In this document: positions 9,071 through 18,369 of the stretch, in pieces
Position numbering within the stretch: position 1 is the stretch's first letter
How the letters are laid out: each line of letters starts with the position of its first letter
Source of the DNA: an uncultured Eggerthella sp.
GTDB lineage: Bacteria > Actinomycetota > Coriobacteriia > Coriobacteriales > Eggerthellaceae
DNA: 64,000 nt
Direction: 5' to 3'
Assembly (NCBI GenBank): GCA_937998355.1
Contig: CALLDI010000007.1
Coordinates: forward strand, 372,001 to 436,000
Made by a program: the position numbers and the translations under genes
The notes under the pieces: generated by a model
Told to the model about the DNA's origin: nothing
Databases searched by the model: none
Seen by the model: the letters and a program-made list of their open reading frames with translations, nothing else

Positions 9071-9826
9071 ATGGCTGAAAAAGACAACAACTCATCATCT
9101 AACCATCTCGGTCAGATGATGCTGCGCATGCAAGATTATGGCCTCGGCGATCTTGCCGATGAGCTTGCGAGCGAAGGCTCTCTCGCTCCCCTCCTCCACA
9201 CCTTTCACAGCACGATGCATGAGTGGAAGCTGCTGAACGCCTACTATCGTGGTGCACTGATGGAAGTTCGCACGAAATTCGACGTGCTGAACGAGCAATT
9301 CTCCGTCGAATACGATCGCAACCCTATCGAGACCATCAAGACACGCATCAAATCGCTCGAAAGCTTGCTCGCCAAAATGGAGCGTACGAATTGTCCGATG
9401 ACGCTCAAGGGCATTGAAGAAAATATCTCGGACTTCGCAGGCATTCGCGTGATCTGCTCGTTCATCGAAGATGTGTATCTGCTCGCTGAGTGCCTGGAGA
9501 ACCAGGATGACGTTCATGTCCTGCGTGTGAAGGATTACATCAAGAACCCCAAGCCTAACGGATACCGAAGCTTGCACCTGATCGTCGAGGTGCCGATCTT
9601 CCTTCATGGTGAAAAACGCTGGATGAAGGTCGAGGTGCAGCTGCGCACCATCGCGATGAACTTCTGGGCGAGTCTTGAGCACAAGATGCGCTACAAGAAG
9701 GATATCGACCCCGATCTTGCTCAGCGCCTTGGTGATGATCTGCTGCTCTGTGCCGAGATCTCCAACAAGCTCGACGTGAAGATGCAAGAGGTTCGCCGCG
9801 AACTCGAGCCATTACCTGAAGACTGA
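9071..9826 (+). CDS. relQ: Small alarmone synthetase, RelQ-like GTP pyrophosphokinase
   Basis: The 251-residue protein is a single-domain (p)ppGpp synthetase without the hydrolase, TGS or ACT domains of long RelA/SpoT enzymes. It retains the synthetase signatures ISDFAGIRV, NPKPNGYRSLHL and EVQLRTIAMNFWASLEHKMRYK-like sequence, which match the RelQ/SAS1 family; the length is also typical. It would transfer pyrophosphate from ATP to GTP or GDP. It is a single-gene transcript unit with a TATAAT at 9026, lying between two large inverted repeats (8994-9048 and 9844-9995), suggesting stress-specific control of expression. The symbol is assigned by family resemblance. Confidence 0.88.
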   Translation: MAEKDNNSSSNHLGQMMLRMQDYGLGDLADELASEGSLAPLLHTFHSTMHEWKLLNAYYRGALMEVRTKFDVLNEQFSVEYDRNPIETIKTRIKSLESLLAKMERTNCPMTLKGIEENISDFAGIRVICSFIEDVYLLAECLENQDDVHVLRVKDYIKNPKPNGYRSLHLIVEVPIFLHGEKRWMKVEVQLRTIAMNFWASLEHKMRYKKDIDPDLAQRLGDDLLLCAEISNKLDVKMQEVRRELEPLPED

Positions 9827-9843
9827 CGATCTTCTCTCCAGCA

Positions 9844-9995
9844 CCTGCTAAGGGATGTATGAGAAACGAAGCGACCCGCTTCCCTGTTCGCGAATCAGCT
9901 TTGCAGATTCGCTCATGCGTCGCTGCACTGCTCCACTTTATTAATTCAAGTTAGAAGCAGCGAGTCGTTCTTATTCTCATACATCCCTTAGCAGG
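9844..9995. repeat. Branched inverted-repeat element (MITE or structured RNA candidate)
   Basis: Perfect 22-nt arms at 9844-9865 and 9974-9995 enclose three further hairpins: GAAGCG/CGCTTC at 9868-9882, GCGAATC/GATTCGC at 9890-9912 and TCGCTGC/GCAGCGA at 9920-9963. The whole 152-nt segment can fold as a closed multi-branch structure. No open frame is present and no clear target-site duplication is visible. It could be a miniature transposable element or a structured non-coding RNA following the alarmone synthetase gene. Confidence 0.65.
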
Positions 9996-10026
9996 CGTGG
10001 TGCGATTATCCTTCCAGTTCAGGGCA

Positions 10027-10054
10027 TGAAAAAAGGACGACCGAAGCCGTCCTT
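10027..10054 (-). terminator. Terminator of the small zinc-ribbon-like gene
   Basis: On the minus strand the stem AAGGACGGC/GTCGTCCTT closes on a TTCG tetraloop and is followed by a T-run, a textbook intrinsic terminator. Confidence 0.85.
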
Positions 10055-10079
10055 TGCATAAACGCTATGAAAAGCGGTG

Positions 10080-10232
10080 CTATTTCTTGAGACCGCCGAT
10101 GAGAGACATCTTGGTGCCGCAGTCGGGGCAGGTGCCCTTGGTGATGATGCGGTTGTTCTTGGTAACGCCTTCCTGAGGGTTGACCATTTCCTTCTTGCCC
10201 TTGCATTTCACGCAATAACCGATAACTGCCAT
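10080..10232 (-). CDS. Small four-cysteine zinc-ribbon-like protein (DUF5679-like)
   Basis: This 50-residue basic protein has two CxxC knuckles, CVKC (residues 7-10) and CPDC (35-38), spaced as in a zinc ribbon, and resembles short DUF5679-type proteins common in actinobacteria. The frame is open further upstream to 10331, but ATG 10232 is preferred: AAGAGG sits just upstream and the conserved-looking core starts there. It has its own promoter (10304-10331) and terminator (10027-10054). The function is unknown; a nucleic-acid or ribosome-associated role is only a guess. Confidence 0.8.
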   Translation of the reverse strand: MAVIGYCVKCKGKKEMVNPQEGVTKNNRIITKGTCPDCGTKMSLIGGLKK

Positions 10233-10303
10233 TGAAATAAACCTCTTTTCATGGTTCGAGCCTCTGCGCGAGAGACTACGCATTTCACCTTTTTGCTTTA
10301 CCC

Positions 10304-10331
10304 ATTGTATCGCGTTGACCAGGGAATACAA
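10304..10331 (-). promoter_or_regulatory. Sigma-70-type promoter for the small zinc-ribbon gene
   Basis: Read on the minus strand, TTGTAT (-35, 10331-10326) and TACAAT (-10, 10309-10304) are separated by 16 bp, about 72 bp upstream of the start codon. Confidence 0.6.
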
Positions 10332-10350
10332 GCATTAATTCAATATTTGT

Positions 10351-13300
10351 TCAAACACTCTTGAGAAGATCGAGAACGAAGCGAGAATTCTGCGCCAGCG
10401 TGTCGGGATCGATGATGTCGAGACGGTCGTCGATGCTTCCATAATAAGCGGTTTGGTTTCCGTCCATGCCTGCGAGCGTCATGGCCTGGAAACCGTTCTG
10501 CGCAGCAACATGCGCTGCCGTATTGCGACTGAGCAGCTTGCTGGTCGCGAACGGAATACCGCTCTTTTCGGAAGCCTGCCTGAGCACGCGCTTCAAACGA
10601 GAAGAGACCTTGTTGGGACGATACTGGCCTTCTTCTTCGATGAACGACAGCTGACCTGCGCCAAGCCCTTCAAGATTCACGATCGTAGCGCCCTTCAATT
10701 CGTCACGATGCTCCTCGATGAATGCCTTCATGCCAGAATTGAGCGCTTCTTCAGCACCGAGCGCGACGAACCATACTTCCGTGTCGATATCGGGATGACG
10801 GAAATCGCGCAGAAGACGCATCTCGTTGTTGATCTCTTCGGTGATCTTGACTTCTTGAGGTACCGCACGCTTGAGCGAACCACGATCGGGAGACACCGGC
10901 GCATCCACCAAGTCGTCGACTTCTTCGATCCCTTGGCCGCGCGGGGTTCCTGAAACACGATCGCGCAAACTCTGCAACGAGAAGGCACCGCCGTTCCAAT
11001 CGCGACCATTGTTGCCTTCGCCCTGTACTGCCTCATAATCGACATCGATCAATTCGGTAGGTTGATCGTCTTCAGTACGGAAGCTTTCCCAGCTGCCGCG
11101 CTCTTTGCCGACGCTGCGCGCCTCATAGGAACTATCGACATCGACCCACTCGCTGATGGTCTGCTCTTCGACATTCTTCTTTTTCTTGCCGAAACGACCG
11201 AAAATGCGACCTACGCGCGAACGTGGCATCTCAACATAATCGGGGCCGGCGAAAGCGCCGGTCTGCGTGAACCCTTCATCGAAGACCGAGTCATCCGCAT
11301 CTTCCACGAAAGCGCTCTCTTCCTGCGCTTCTTCGGTCAATTCCGCACCGACAGCCGCAAACGAACCCGTAATGCCCGCAGCTCCGATGGGAGGCACATA
11401 AAGATCGGGATTGGTGAGGTCGGAAGAAACATCCGTGATGGGCGTGATGGGCGGAACGACCACGCGTTCGAAATCGCTCGTGTTGAAATCGGGTAGATCG
11501 AGACCACCGAGCGGCGGGATCGAGCTTTCTTCTGCCGCATACGAAGTTTCATATGAAACAACATCTGCACCGATCTGTGGGATCATGTTCGACAGCAACG
11601 CACCCTGCGGTTGCGTCTGATCGGGATCGGATGCCATCGGTGCGCGCTGCTTCGCGCCTTCCATATTGCTGACGGGGGCGACCACATCAGGAAGCACGAT
11701 GACATGGCGATCTGGCTCGTCATCTTCGGTGATGACGGTCTCTTGCTGCACGGTAGGCGTATCTGTAGCCATCGCTTCCATGCCCATGATAGGCGACACT
11801 GGATCGGCCTCGAACGTATCAACAACGGCCGATCGATCGATGGGCTCGAACTGATCTTCTTCAACGAACTGGTTCACGTCGATCTGTGGCATGGAAACGG
11901 TTTGGCTCGAGGTATCCTCGAACGCCTCTTCCACCAAAACGATATCGTCCTGCTCGACTTCCTCCCGAGCAGGTTTTGCGCCCTGTGCATGATTGCCACG
12001 ACGGTCGGTCACCTTCGAGGACACATTGCTGACCATATCGGACGCACGGCCCAAAAAACCACCGATGTTGTTCTTATGCGTAGCCGCACGGCGCGATGCG
12101 GATCTGCGCTTGGAGGCGTTCTTTCGCTCCTGCTCTTGCTCGATCATCTCGGAAGGAGTCTCTCGTTCGGCCTCCACGACCGACACGATGACCGGGCCTT
12201 CGTTATCCACTACCTCGACATCTTCTTCAGCTTCAGTCTGCGACTGAACAGGCTCTTCTTGAACCTCTTCTTCTTGATGTTTCAGCAGTGGTGCTGCTGC
12301 GTTGTCGATCTCTTCGCGTAACGCCGCACCGCGACGAGCGAGCTCTGATTCGGGTTCTTGGAAGACCGGCTCTGATGCGGTCACGCCTTCATGAGAAGCG
12401 TTCGCGGTCGGTTCGGACGATGTTTCATACGAAACCGCAGTAGATGTATCACGATGCATCGCCGCGTCCGCCATGTGCGCTGCAGGCGCATCAGCGAAAC
12501 GCGACCGAGAAACATTCGCCGCGCTGCCCGCAAGATCAGGCTTGTTCGCGTGTGCTTTTTCCTGTGCCGCCTTCGCCCAAGAAGGAACCTGCTTCTGATA
12601 AGAACTACCCATGCCGGTCGAACCAGGCTGGAGCGCTTCGACCGATTCGCGAACGAACGACTCAGCCGCTTCTGATTGTTCTGCCACAGGAGCTTGCTCC
12701 TCCACGACATCGGTTGCAGAACGATCGACTGGAGCAGCTGGGCGTACTGCAGGATTGTAGAGAGGGGCCTCATCGGGCTCTTCGACCTCGAATTTGACCG
12801 CTGCGGCGGCAGCGGCCTCTTCGCTATCGTAGAATTCACCGTGCTGAACGAGACGTGACGAAATATCCGAAAGCGGAACCTTGTCCGCGACAGGCTTACC
12901 GGTAAGAGCCGCGATAGCAGCCTTCGCCGCTGCGAGCGATTCTTCAGGGGTCATCTGATGTTCTCGCGTTTGATACGAGACTTCGACGCCATCGGGGATA
13001 ACGCCTGCTTCGCGTGCTGCTTCTTCGCCGTGGACCTCCACACCATTCTCGCGTGCACGAGATTCCATATCTTCAGCGCTGACCAAGCCATTGCCTACCG
13101 TTCGAGCAACATCGAGCAATACCGCAACGCCAGCGGCATCATTGTTCGCCGCATCGTTATACGAAGAGAAGCGCGTTTTGATGATGCTGATGAGCGGGAG
13201 CGCCATGATGACCAAGCAAATGATCTGCAATACCATGAATATGATGCCCGCTACGCCCGCATCGCTCGTGAAGAACACTGCCTTGATGAGCAAGATAAGG

Positions 13301-13815
13301 GGAGCAACGATGAGCGTGATCGCGCTGACCAAGCGGATGATAGGAAGATATCGACCTGTGATGCCTTGATACTCGGTCGCAACACGCGCGCTATCGTAAT
13401 GCGTGACCACGATGAGCTTGCGGCGCTTGTTCGTGCTCGTGATAGAGACTGGATTGTATTTCGCGACGACATTCTGGCTCACGCCATTGCGCAAGAAACG
13501 AGAAAGAAGCGGTTTGCCGAGCGCCTCGCACACGAAGAGCGCTGCGACGAGCAGGCCGATGATGATGCAAGGGATGGACAATACTGGGAAGATGAGAGCG
13601 AGGAGCGTGCAAACGAAAGCGAGAGCGAAGCAGATGAGACGAACCGTGTTTCCATTCGAGGCGCAAGAAACATCTTCGACGACCGTAGAAAACCCTGCGC
13701 TCTTCTGGAGCTCTTCTGCGATATATAAGGCGGCTTGTTGTTCCTCTTCCGTACCAGCGGGACGCGGTCCTATTTCTTGAGAAAGATGTGCGATATCGTC
13801 CATCATTTCAGCCAT
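10351..13815 (-). CDS. Membrane M28-peptidase-like protein split by a giant low-complexity insertion
   Basis: The 1154-residue protein begins and ends like an M28 (aminopeptidase Y/PgcP) zinc peptidase. The first metal motif THYDS (His139, Asp141) and NNDAAGVAVLLD (Asp226) are N-terminal. The GAEEALNSG motif (Glu1022/Glu1023) and NLEG come only after about 745 residues of acidic, Ser/Glu/Pro-rich sequence with no recognisable fold. Two membrane hairpins (about 59-97 and 160-211) interrupt the N-terminal part; because both are hairpins, the metal residues stay on one side of the membrane. There is no signal peptide. The final M28 zinc ligand, normally His in a HTxxD motif, is Gly1126 (GSIDD), so catalysis is doubtful. 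It may be a pseudo-peptidase scaffold. Peptide VSYETS occurs twice in the insertion. Confidence 0.75.
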   Translation of the reverse strand: MAEMMDDIAHLSQEIGPRPAGTEEEQQAALYIAEELQKSAGFSTVVEDVSCASNGNTVRLICFALAFVCTLLALIFPVLSIPCIIIGLLVAALFVCEALGKPLLSRFLRNGVSQNVVAKYNPVSITSTNKRRKLIVVTHYDSARVATEYQGITGRYLPIIRLVSAITLIVAPLILLIKAVFFTSDAGVAGIIFMVLQIICLVIMALPLISIIKTRFSSYNDAANNDAAGVAVLLDVARTVGNGLVSAEDMESRARENGVEVHGEEAAREAGVIPDGVEVSYQTREHQMTPEESLAAAKAAIAALTGKPVADKVPLSDISSRLVQHGEFYDSEEAAAAAAVKFEVEEPDEAPLYNPAVRPAAPVDRSATDVVEEQAPVAEQSEAAESFVRESVEALQPGSTGMGSSYQKQVPSWAKAAQEKAHANKPDLAGSAANVSRSRFADAPAAHMADAAMHRDTSTAVSYETSSEPTANASHEGVTASEPVFQEPESELARRGAALREEIDNAAAPLLKHQEEEVQEEPVQSQTEAEEDVEVVDNEGPVIVSVVEAERETPSEMIEQEQERKNASKRRSASRRAATHKNNIGGFLGRASDMVSNVSSKVTDRRGNHAQGAKPAREEVEQDDIVLVEEAFEDTSSQTVSMPQIDVNQFVEEDQFEPIDRSAVVDTFEADPVSPIMGMEAMATDTPTVQQETVITEDDEPDRHVIVLPDVVAPVSNMEGAKQRAPMASDPDQTQPQGALLSNMIPQIGADVVSYETSYAAEESSIPPLGGLDLPDFNTSDFERVVVPPITPITDVSSDLTNPDLYVPPIGAAGITGSFAAVGAELTEEAQEESAFVEDADDSVFDEGFTQTGAFAGPDYVEMPRSRVGRIFGRFGKKKKNVEEQTISEWVDVDSSYEARSVGKERGSWESFRTEDDQPTELIDVDYEAVQGEGNNGRDWNGGAFSLQSLRDRVSGTPRGQGIEEVDDLVDAPVSPDRGSLKRAVPQEVKITEEINNEMRLLRDFRHPDIDTEVWFVALGAEEALNSGMKAFIEEHRDELKGATIVNLEGLGAGQLSFIEEEGQYRPNKVSSRLKRVLRQASEKSGIPFATSKLLSRNTAAHVAAQNGFQAMTLAGMDGNQTAYYGSIDDRLDIIDPDTLAQNSRFVLDLLKSV

Positions 13816-13974
13816 AAAAAGCCCTCTCGTTTTACAAACGCTCTATTCAATCTTCATATTCATCATCACCTTGAGAAAGGCATAGAAATATTCTGTTTTA
13901 GTATACGTCATTTGACGGGATAACCGCACGGCGAAGTTGAATCTGTTGAATTTGTCATATTGGACGGTTCGCAC

Positions 13975-15348
13975 CTAGCTATCCGTGCTCTTCTGCGTCT
14001 CCGTTCCGAGATACGAACGAAGGAACGAGTCATAGCCGCCCACGTCATTGCGCAGCTTCGAGAACTGCTCATCTACCTGGGCAGAAGCTTCCGAATACGC
14101 ATCGACGAGAGGCTGAGCGAACGTTTCAGGGAATGATTTCGCGATCTCGACCGAATCACGATCTGCTTGGTTGTAAAGCTCGTTATTCGATTCAGCGGTC
14201 TTGCGGTCCTGGATCAGGATCGCTTCATTGGAAAGCAGGCCGTAGCCGATCTCCTCGAGACGTTTAGCGAGGTATTCAGAATAGACAGCGAAATCCCCAT
14301 TAGGGAATCGCTCGATGATCTCGTTCAATGCGGTTTGCGCTTCTTCGAGCTTCGTACGCGCTTCCGTGAGCCACTCAGTGGATTGAGCCACTGTTTCTGG
14401 CGAAGTCTGCTTGACCGTGGTGGCTGCTTGAGCCAATAGATACTGCGCATCATCGATGTTCGTCTCTATCAGGTTCATTCCATCCATCGATCTCTTCGCA
14501 TCGATGTCGATCGCCAGTTTCTCGCTCGCAAGTTCAAACATTGTTTCACGTGAAACAATCGCGTTGTAAGCGCTCTGAGCCGCTTCCTTGTCCGCGCTCG
14601 TGCCTTCTATGGCCTCATCAGCACGAATGGCATATTTTTTGGCTTTTTCAAGCGCGTCGACGGCAGAAGGGATCTGAGCCTGTAGCTGTTCTGCGCGAGC
14701 GACCGTGTCATCCTCGAAGGGCTGTGCGAAGAATTCATCTATGGCCACGAGCGTCTTATCGCTCTCCTCGATATATGAACATGCCTCGTCGATCAGCTCA
14801 CGATTCGAACGGTTCTTCTCGTACTCCTGATAGAGCCACATACCGGCGAGTGCGGCGAGTATGATCACCACCACGACGACCAAGGCAACGCTGATGATCC
14901 GACTGCGCAAACGTCGCTTCTGCCTGCGAGCGACCTCTTCGTATGCTTCAGGACTGAATCCCGAAGCATTAGGAAGGAAGGGGGCTTCCTCGCGAGCTCG
15001 ACCAAAACGTTTCTGCTTCGGTTGAGCATGTTTGCCTTGTATCTTTCCTGATGCTCTTCCTGTTTGTGCTGATCCCGCAGCGTTCTGTTCCCCAGACTGA
15101 ACTTCCTGCGCGAGCGCATCCTTCAGGGCTGTGTTCTCACCACTACCGAGCGCCATGGAAGCTCCGAAGCCTTCGTAGCTTCCTTTGTTCTTCGACCGGA
15201 AGCGAGAAAAAAACCCTCGCTTTCCTGATGAAGGAGCAGCAGATTTCTTATCCAACACATTGAAGGAGATCTCGTTGGGACGACCCTGCGAGAATTCGAC
15301 GACGTGAAGCGAATCTTGCTCAGTATGTTTAAGCTTGGATTTCTTCAA
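13975..15348 (-). CDS. Single-pass membrane protein with helical C-terminal domain, function unknown
   Basis: No family is recognised. The 457-residue product has a basic, Gly/Ser-rich cytoplasmic N-terminus (1-147), one strong membrane helix (about 151-173) preceded by RRQKRRLRSR, and an acidic, Ala/Glu-rich, largely alpha-helical extracytoplasmic part (175-457) likely to form coiled coils. The start is a TTG at 15348 that overlaps the end of the helicase gene by 20 bp, implying translational coupling. A perfect parS site lies inside the gene at 14542-14557. The M28-like gene follows 159 bp downstream on the same strand; both encode membrane proteins with long disordered parts. Confidence 0.8.
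   Translation of the reverse strand: MKKSKLKHTEQDSLHVVEFSQGRPNEISFNVLDKKSAAPSSGKRGFFSRFRSKNKGSYEGFGASMALGSGENTALKDALAQEVQSGEQNAAGSAQTGRASGKIQGKHAQPKQKRFGRAREEAPFLPNASGFSPEAYEEVARRQKRRLRSRIISVALVVVVVIILAALAGMWLYQEYEKNRSNRELIDEACSYIEESDKTLVAIDEFFAQPFEDDTVARAEQLQAQIPSAVDALEKAKKYAIRADEAIEGTSADKEAAQSAYNAIVSRETMFELASEKLAIDIDAKRSMDGMNLIETNIDDAQYLLAQAATTVKQTSPETVAQSTEWLTEARTKLEEAQTALNEIIERFPNGDFAVYSEYLAKRLEEIGYGLLSNEAILIQDRKTAESNNELYNQADRDSVEIAKSFPETFAQPLVDAYSEASAQVDEQFSKLRNDVGGYDSFLRSYLGTETQKSTDS
14542..14557. promoter_or_regulatory. parS: parS centromere site (perfect)
   Basis: TGTTTCACGTGAAACA, identical to the 16-bp palindromic ParB-binding consensus, lies within the 13975-15348 gene about 13 kb from the putative origin. 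Confidence 0.92.
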
Positions 15349-18304
15349 TGATCTCGTCCATCGTCAAGGTAACAATGTTCTTGGTCGGTAATGAATTGAG
15401 GAATTTCTTCCCATAATACTTGGTGATCAGGCGTTTATCCGCTAAAACGACGATGCCTTTGTCCGAAGAAGTGCGAATGAGACGCCCTACTGCCTGCTTG
15501 ACGGCGATGACCGCCTGGGGCAGTGAATAGTGCGCCCATGCCCGCGAATCATGGAGTTCACGTTCGCACGAGAGCGGGTCGGTGGGCAGACCGAACGGCA
15601 ATTTGGGGATGACCACGCCTTTTAACGTAGCTCCTGGTGCGTCGAACCCTTCCCAAAAGCTCTTGAGCGCGAAGAGGCTGAGGTGCTCGTCCTTCAAGAA
15701 ATCATCGCGGAGGCCTTTCACCGACACGCCCCACTTCTGGCAAACAAGCCGTAGGCCTGCGGCTTTGAGCTGCGGATTCACCCCGTCGAAGCAGCGCTCC
15801 ATCTCTTTGCGATTAGTGAAGAGCGTGAGCATCGAGCCGTTCTGTGCCAGGTGCAAGCGCGCGAGGAAGTTCTCCAGCGTAGGCAAATAAGCTGCCTCTT
15901 GCGGTTCGGGCATGTCGCTCGGAAGATAGATACGCATGTTCGTGTCGAAATCGTAGCTCGATTCGATCTGCAGCGCCTCGGCACGAGAGTCATCGCTCTC
16001 GTTCAACCCGACCGCTGCCTCGAACGATTCGAACGAGTCGTCGACCGCGAGCGTCGCGGAGGTATAGATGGCCGTATCCGTCTCCGCATAGAACGTTTCG
16101 TTCAGGTTCTCCCCCACATTGAGCGGTTGGGACAAGAATGCGTCTTTCAACTGGTCCTTCGTTCGGTTGAGACGCACTGAATAGACGCGATTCTCCTTAT
16201 TGGTGAAGAAGATGACGTCCACAGCTTCATACAGTTCACGCAGCTCGAGTGCCAAAAGAGCGACCTCTCGTTGCGCGGCGGACGAATGGTCCAGCTCTTC
16301 GAAATAGGCCACGAGGTCCCGAATGGCCTTGATGAGCTTTTCGAGCGTATCCTGCATGGATCTTGCACAGTCGCATACGCCTTGGAATACTGAGCTCGCG
16401 CGAATCTCGTCGTTGAGCCAAAGATCGAGGTATTCATATCCCTGATTCTTCTTGCGCGTGTCGAAGTAGAGCAGGTCCTTCACGCTCAAACAGTACTCTT
16501 CTGCAGCGATAGCGAACGCAACACCGGCATTGCGCGTTTTCGAGATGAGCGCAGACAGAAGCGTCTTGGCCTCTTCGACCACATCGATGCGCTCCGCCCG
16601 AATGAGCGGATTATAACGCGCAGAATCCGAGGTCAAACGACGAATGATGCTTTTGACCGTATCGGAAGAGAGGCTTGTCGAGAATGCACGGCGAGCTTCG
16701 TCTTCAGCGTTATGAGCCTCATCGACCACCCAATAGCGGATGGGCGGCAACAGTCCATGATCGAAGCGAGCATCCCAATACAGAAGGCTGTGATTCGTGA
16801 CCACGATGTCGCATCTCTGCGCGCGCTCGCGAGCGCCATGCACGAAGCACGGCTTGCCAAAATAGGGGCATTTCCTGCGCAAACACTCGGTACTGGTCGA
16901 TGTGATGCTGTAGCGCGGCAACGCACGGAAGTTCAGCTTGAGGCCATCGATATCGTCGTAGTCGGTCTGTTCGATGAACGAGAGCAACGTAGCGAGCGCA
17001 GGTGTCTGATCGACCATCTGGTTATTCACGAGAAACTGTCGCGGACCCTGAGTGTCGATGCGCTCGATCTTGCGCAAACAGGGATAATGCGTGAAACCCT
17101 TCAGCGACGCGAACGAGATGCCCAACGCCTTCTGCAGGAGCGGCAATTCTTTGTTCACGAGCTGATCGAGCAGCGTGTTCGTCTTCGTCGCAACGCCCGT
17201 GGTCACGCCATTCTCCTTCGCGAGCAGGGCGAATGGCAAGAGATAAGCCATCGATTTGCCAACACCCGTTCCCGCCTCGATGACAGCGTTCTGACCAAGT
17301 CGCAGGGCATTCTGCACCGAAAGCGCCATGAGTTTTTGTGGTTCGCGCGGTTCGTAATCGTCGTAAAGCTGCCCAAGGATGCCATCGGGCTCGAACGCGC
17401 CTGCGAGCTCTTCATCGTTCACGAAACGCAAAGGAGGTTCAGCGTCTTTCGCCTGTTCGAGGGTGTTTTCTGTGAAACACCCGACCGGCGCGTCGTCGAT
17501 GGACGAAGCTTGGCCATCGCACGAACCGATACTGTCGAACTCGAGCTCGGCACGGCGAGATTTGGGCAAGGAATACGGTGGGGCATCAGGATTCGCCAGC
17601 TCCTTGAACACCAAGGCTGTATTCCACTGATCGACCTCTGCCATTTCGGCGATATGCTTCACGAGCGGCTCCGGCATAGCGGCGACCGCAGCCAATAAAA
17701 TGCGATAGACCAGGCATGTTGCAGCAACATCATCGTCTGCGCGATGGGTGGAGTCCGCTCCACCGAACGCACGCACCAGATCGAGCAAACGATGCGAATT
17801 GAGTCGCGGAAGCGCGATGCGTGCAAGATCGAGCGAGTCGATCCATACGTTGTTCTTCAGCGAAGCACCACTCGCACGCTTCGTGACGAATGTACGGTCG
17901 AAACTGACGTTGTGCGCGACGACAAGAGAATCTCCCACGAATTCGACGAGTCCCTCGAGTGCGGTGTCAGGATCGGGAGCTTCGGCGACGTCCGCATCAT
18001 GGATGTTCGTCAAATGTGCAACTTCATCAGGTATTTCCTTACCTGGATTCACGAAGGTGATGTACCACTCGACGATCTCGCCGAAGCGCATGCGCGCTGC
18101 TGCGATCTGGATAAGCTCATCATGATTGAACGAGAAGCCCGTAGTCTCGGTATCGAGCACCACGACATCCTCGTCGAGCGCGCCGAACTGGTGCGTTTCA
18201 GCATACGCCTTCAAAGATTCGTAACGTTCACGAATGCGTTCGGGGGTATTTTCGAGAATATATGTTTTAAGCGGTGACGCTTCGGTCATGTTTTGTTTTT
18301 CCAT
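15329..18304 (-). CDS. dinG: DnaQ-like exonuclease fused to DinG-type helicase
   Basis: The 991-residue fusion starts with a DEDDh 3'-5' exonuclease domain (Asp51/Glu53 in LDTETTG, Asp136 in HNVSFD, His187 and Asp191/192 in HRADDD) and continues into an XPD/DinG superfamily-2 helicase with Walker A AGTGVGKS (344-351), a probable Fe-S cluster (Cys409, Cys474, Cys479, Cys486) and a DEAH box (528-531). This architecture is known from Gram-positive DinG proteins, but there the Fe-S cysteines are often lost; here they appear present. The role is repair and R-loop or structured-DNA processing. The start may be ATG 18304 or the in-frame ATG at 18289, which has a better upstream GGA. Confidence 0.92.
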   Translation of the reverse strand: MEKQNMTEASPLKTYILENTPERIRERYESLKAYAETHQFGALDEDVVVLDTETTGFSFNHDELIQIAAARMRFGEIVEWYITFVNPGKEIPDEVAHLTNIHDADVAEAPDPDTALEGLVEFVGDSLVVAHNVSFDRTFVTKRASGASLKNNVWIDSLDLARIALPRLNSHRLLDLVRAFGGADSTHRADDDVAATCLVYRILLAAVAAMPEPLVKHIAEMAEVDQWNTALVFKELANPDAPPYSLPKSRRAELEFDSIGSCDGQASSIDDAPVGCFTENTLEQAKDAEPPLRFVNDEELAGAFEPDGILGQLYDDYEPREPQKLMALSVQNALRLGQNAVIEAGTGVGKSMAYLLPFALLAKENGVTTGVATKTNTLLDQLVNKELPLLQKALGISFASLKGFTHYPCLRKIERIDTQGPRQFLVNNQMVDQTPALATLLSFIEQTDYDDIDGLKLNFRALPRYSITSTSTECLRRKCPYFGKPCFVHGARERAQRCDIVVTNHSLLYWDARFDHGLLPPIRYWVVDEAHNAEDEARRAFSTSLSSDTVKSIIRRLTSDSARYNPLIRAERIDVVEEAKTLLSALISKTRNAGVAFAIAAEEYCLSVKDLLYFDTRKKNQGYEYLDLWLNDEIRASSVFQGVCDCARSMQDTLEKLIKAIRDLVAYFEELDHSSAAQREVALLALELRELYEAVDVIFFTNKENRVYSVRLNRTKDQLKDAFLSQPLNVGENLNETFYAETDTAIYTSATLAVDDSFESFEAAVGLNESDDSRAEALQIESSYDFDTNMRIYLPSDMPEPQEAAYLPTLENFLARLHLAQNGSMLTLFTNRKEMERCFDGVNPQLKAAGLRLVCQKWGVSVKGLRDDFLKDEHLSLFALKSFWEGFDAPGATLKGVVIPKLPFGLPTDPLSCERELHDSRAWAHYSLPQAVIAVKQAVGRLIRTSSDKGIVVLADKRLITKYYGKKFLNSLPTKNIVTLTMDEIIEEIQA

Positions 18305-18369
18305 ATCGGTAAGACTATCATTTATACAGCGATTGAACGCTCACTATCAGATGACTTCTAGGAGAAAAC

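Noticed and set aside
11545..11560. parS-like palindrome GTTTCATATGAAAC, and a similar TGTTTCATACGAAACC at 12421
   Set aside because: The central bases differ from parS at two to four positions, and both encode the repeated peptide VSYETS in the M28-like protein, which explains the similarity.
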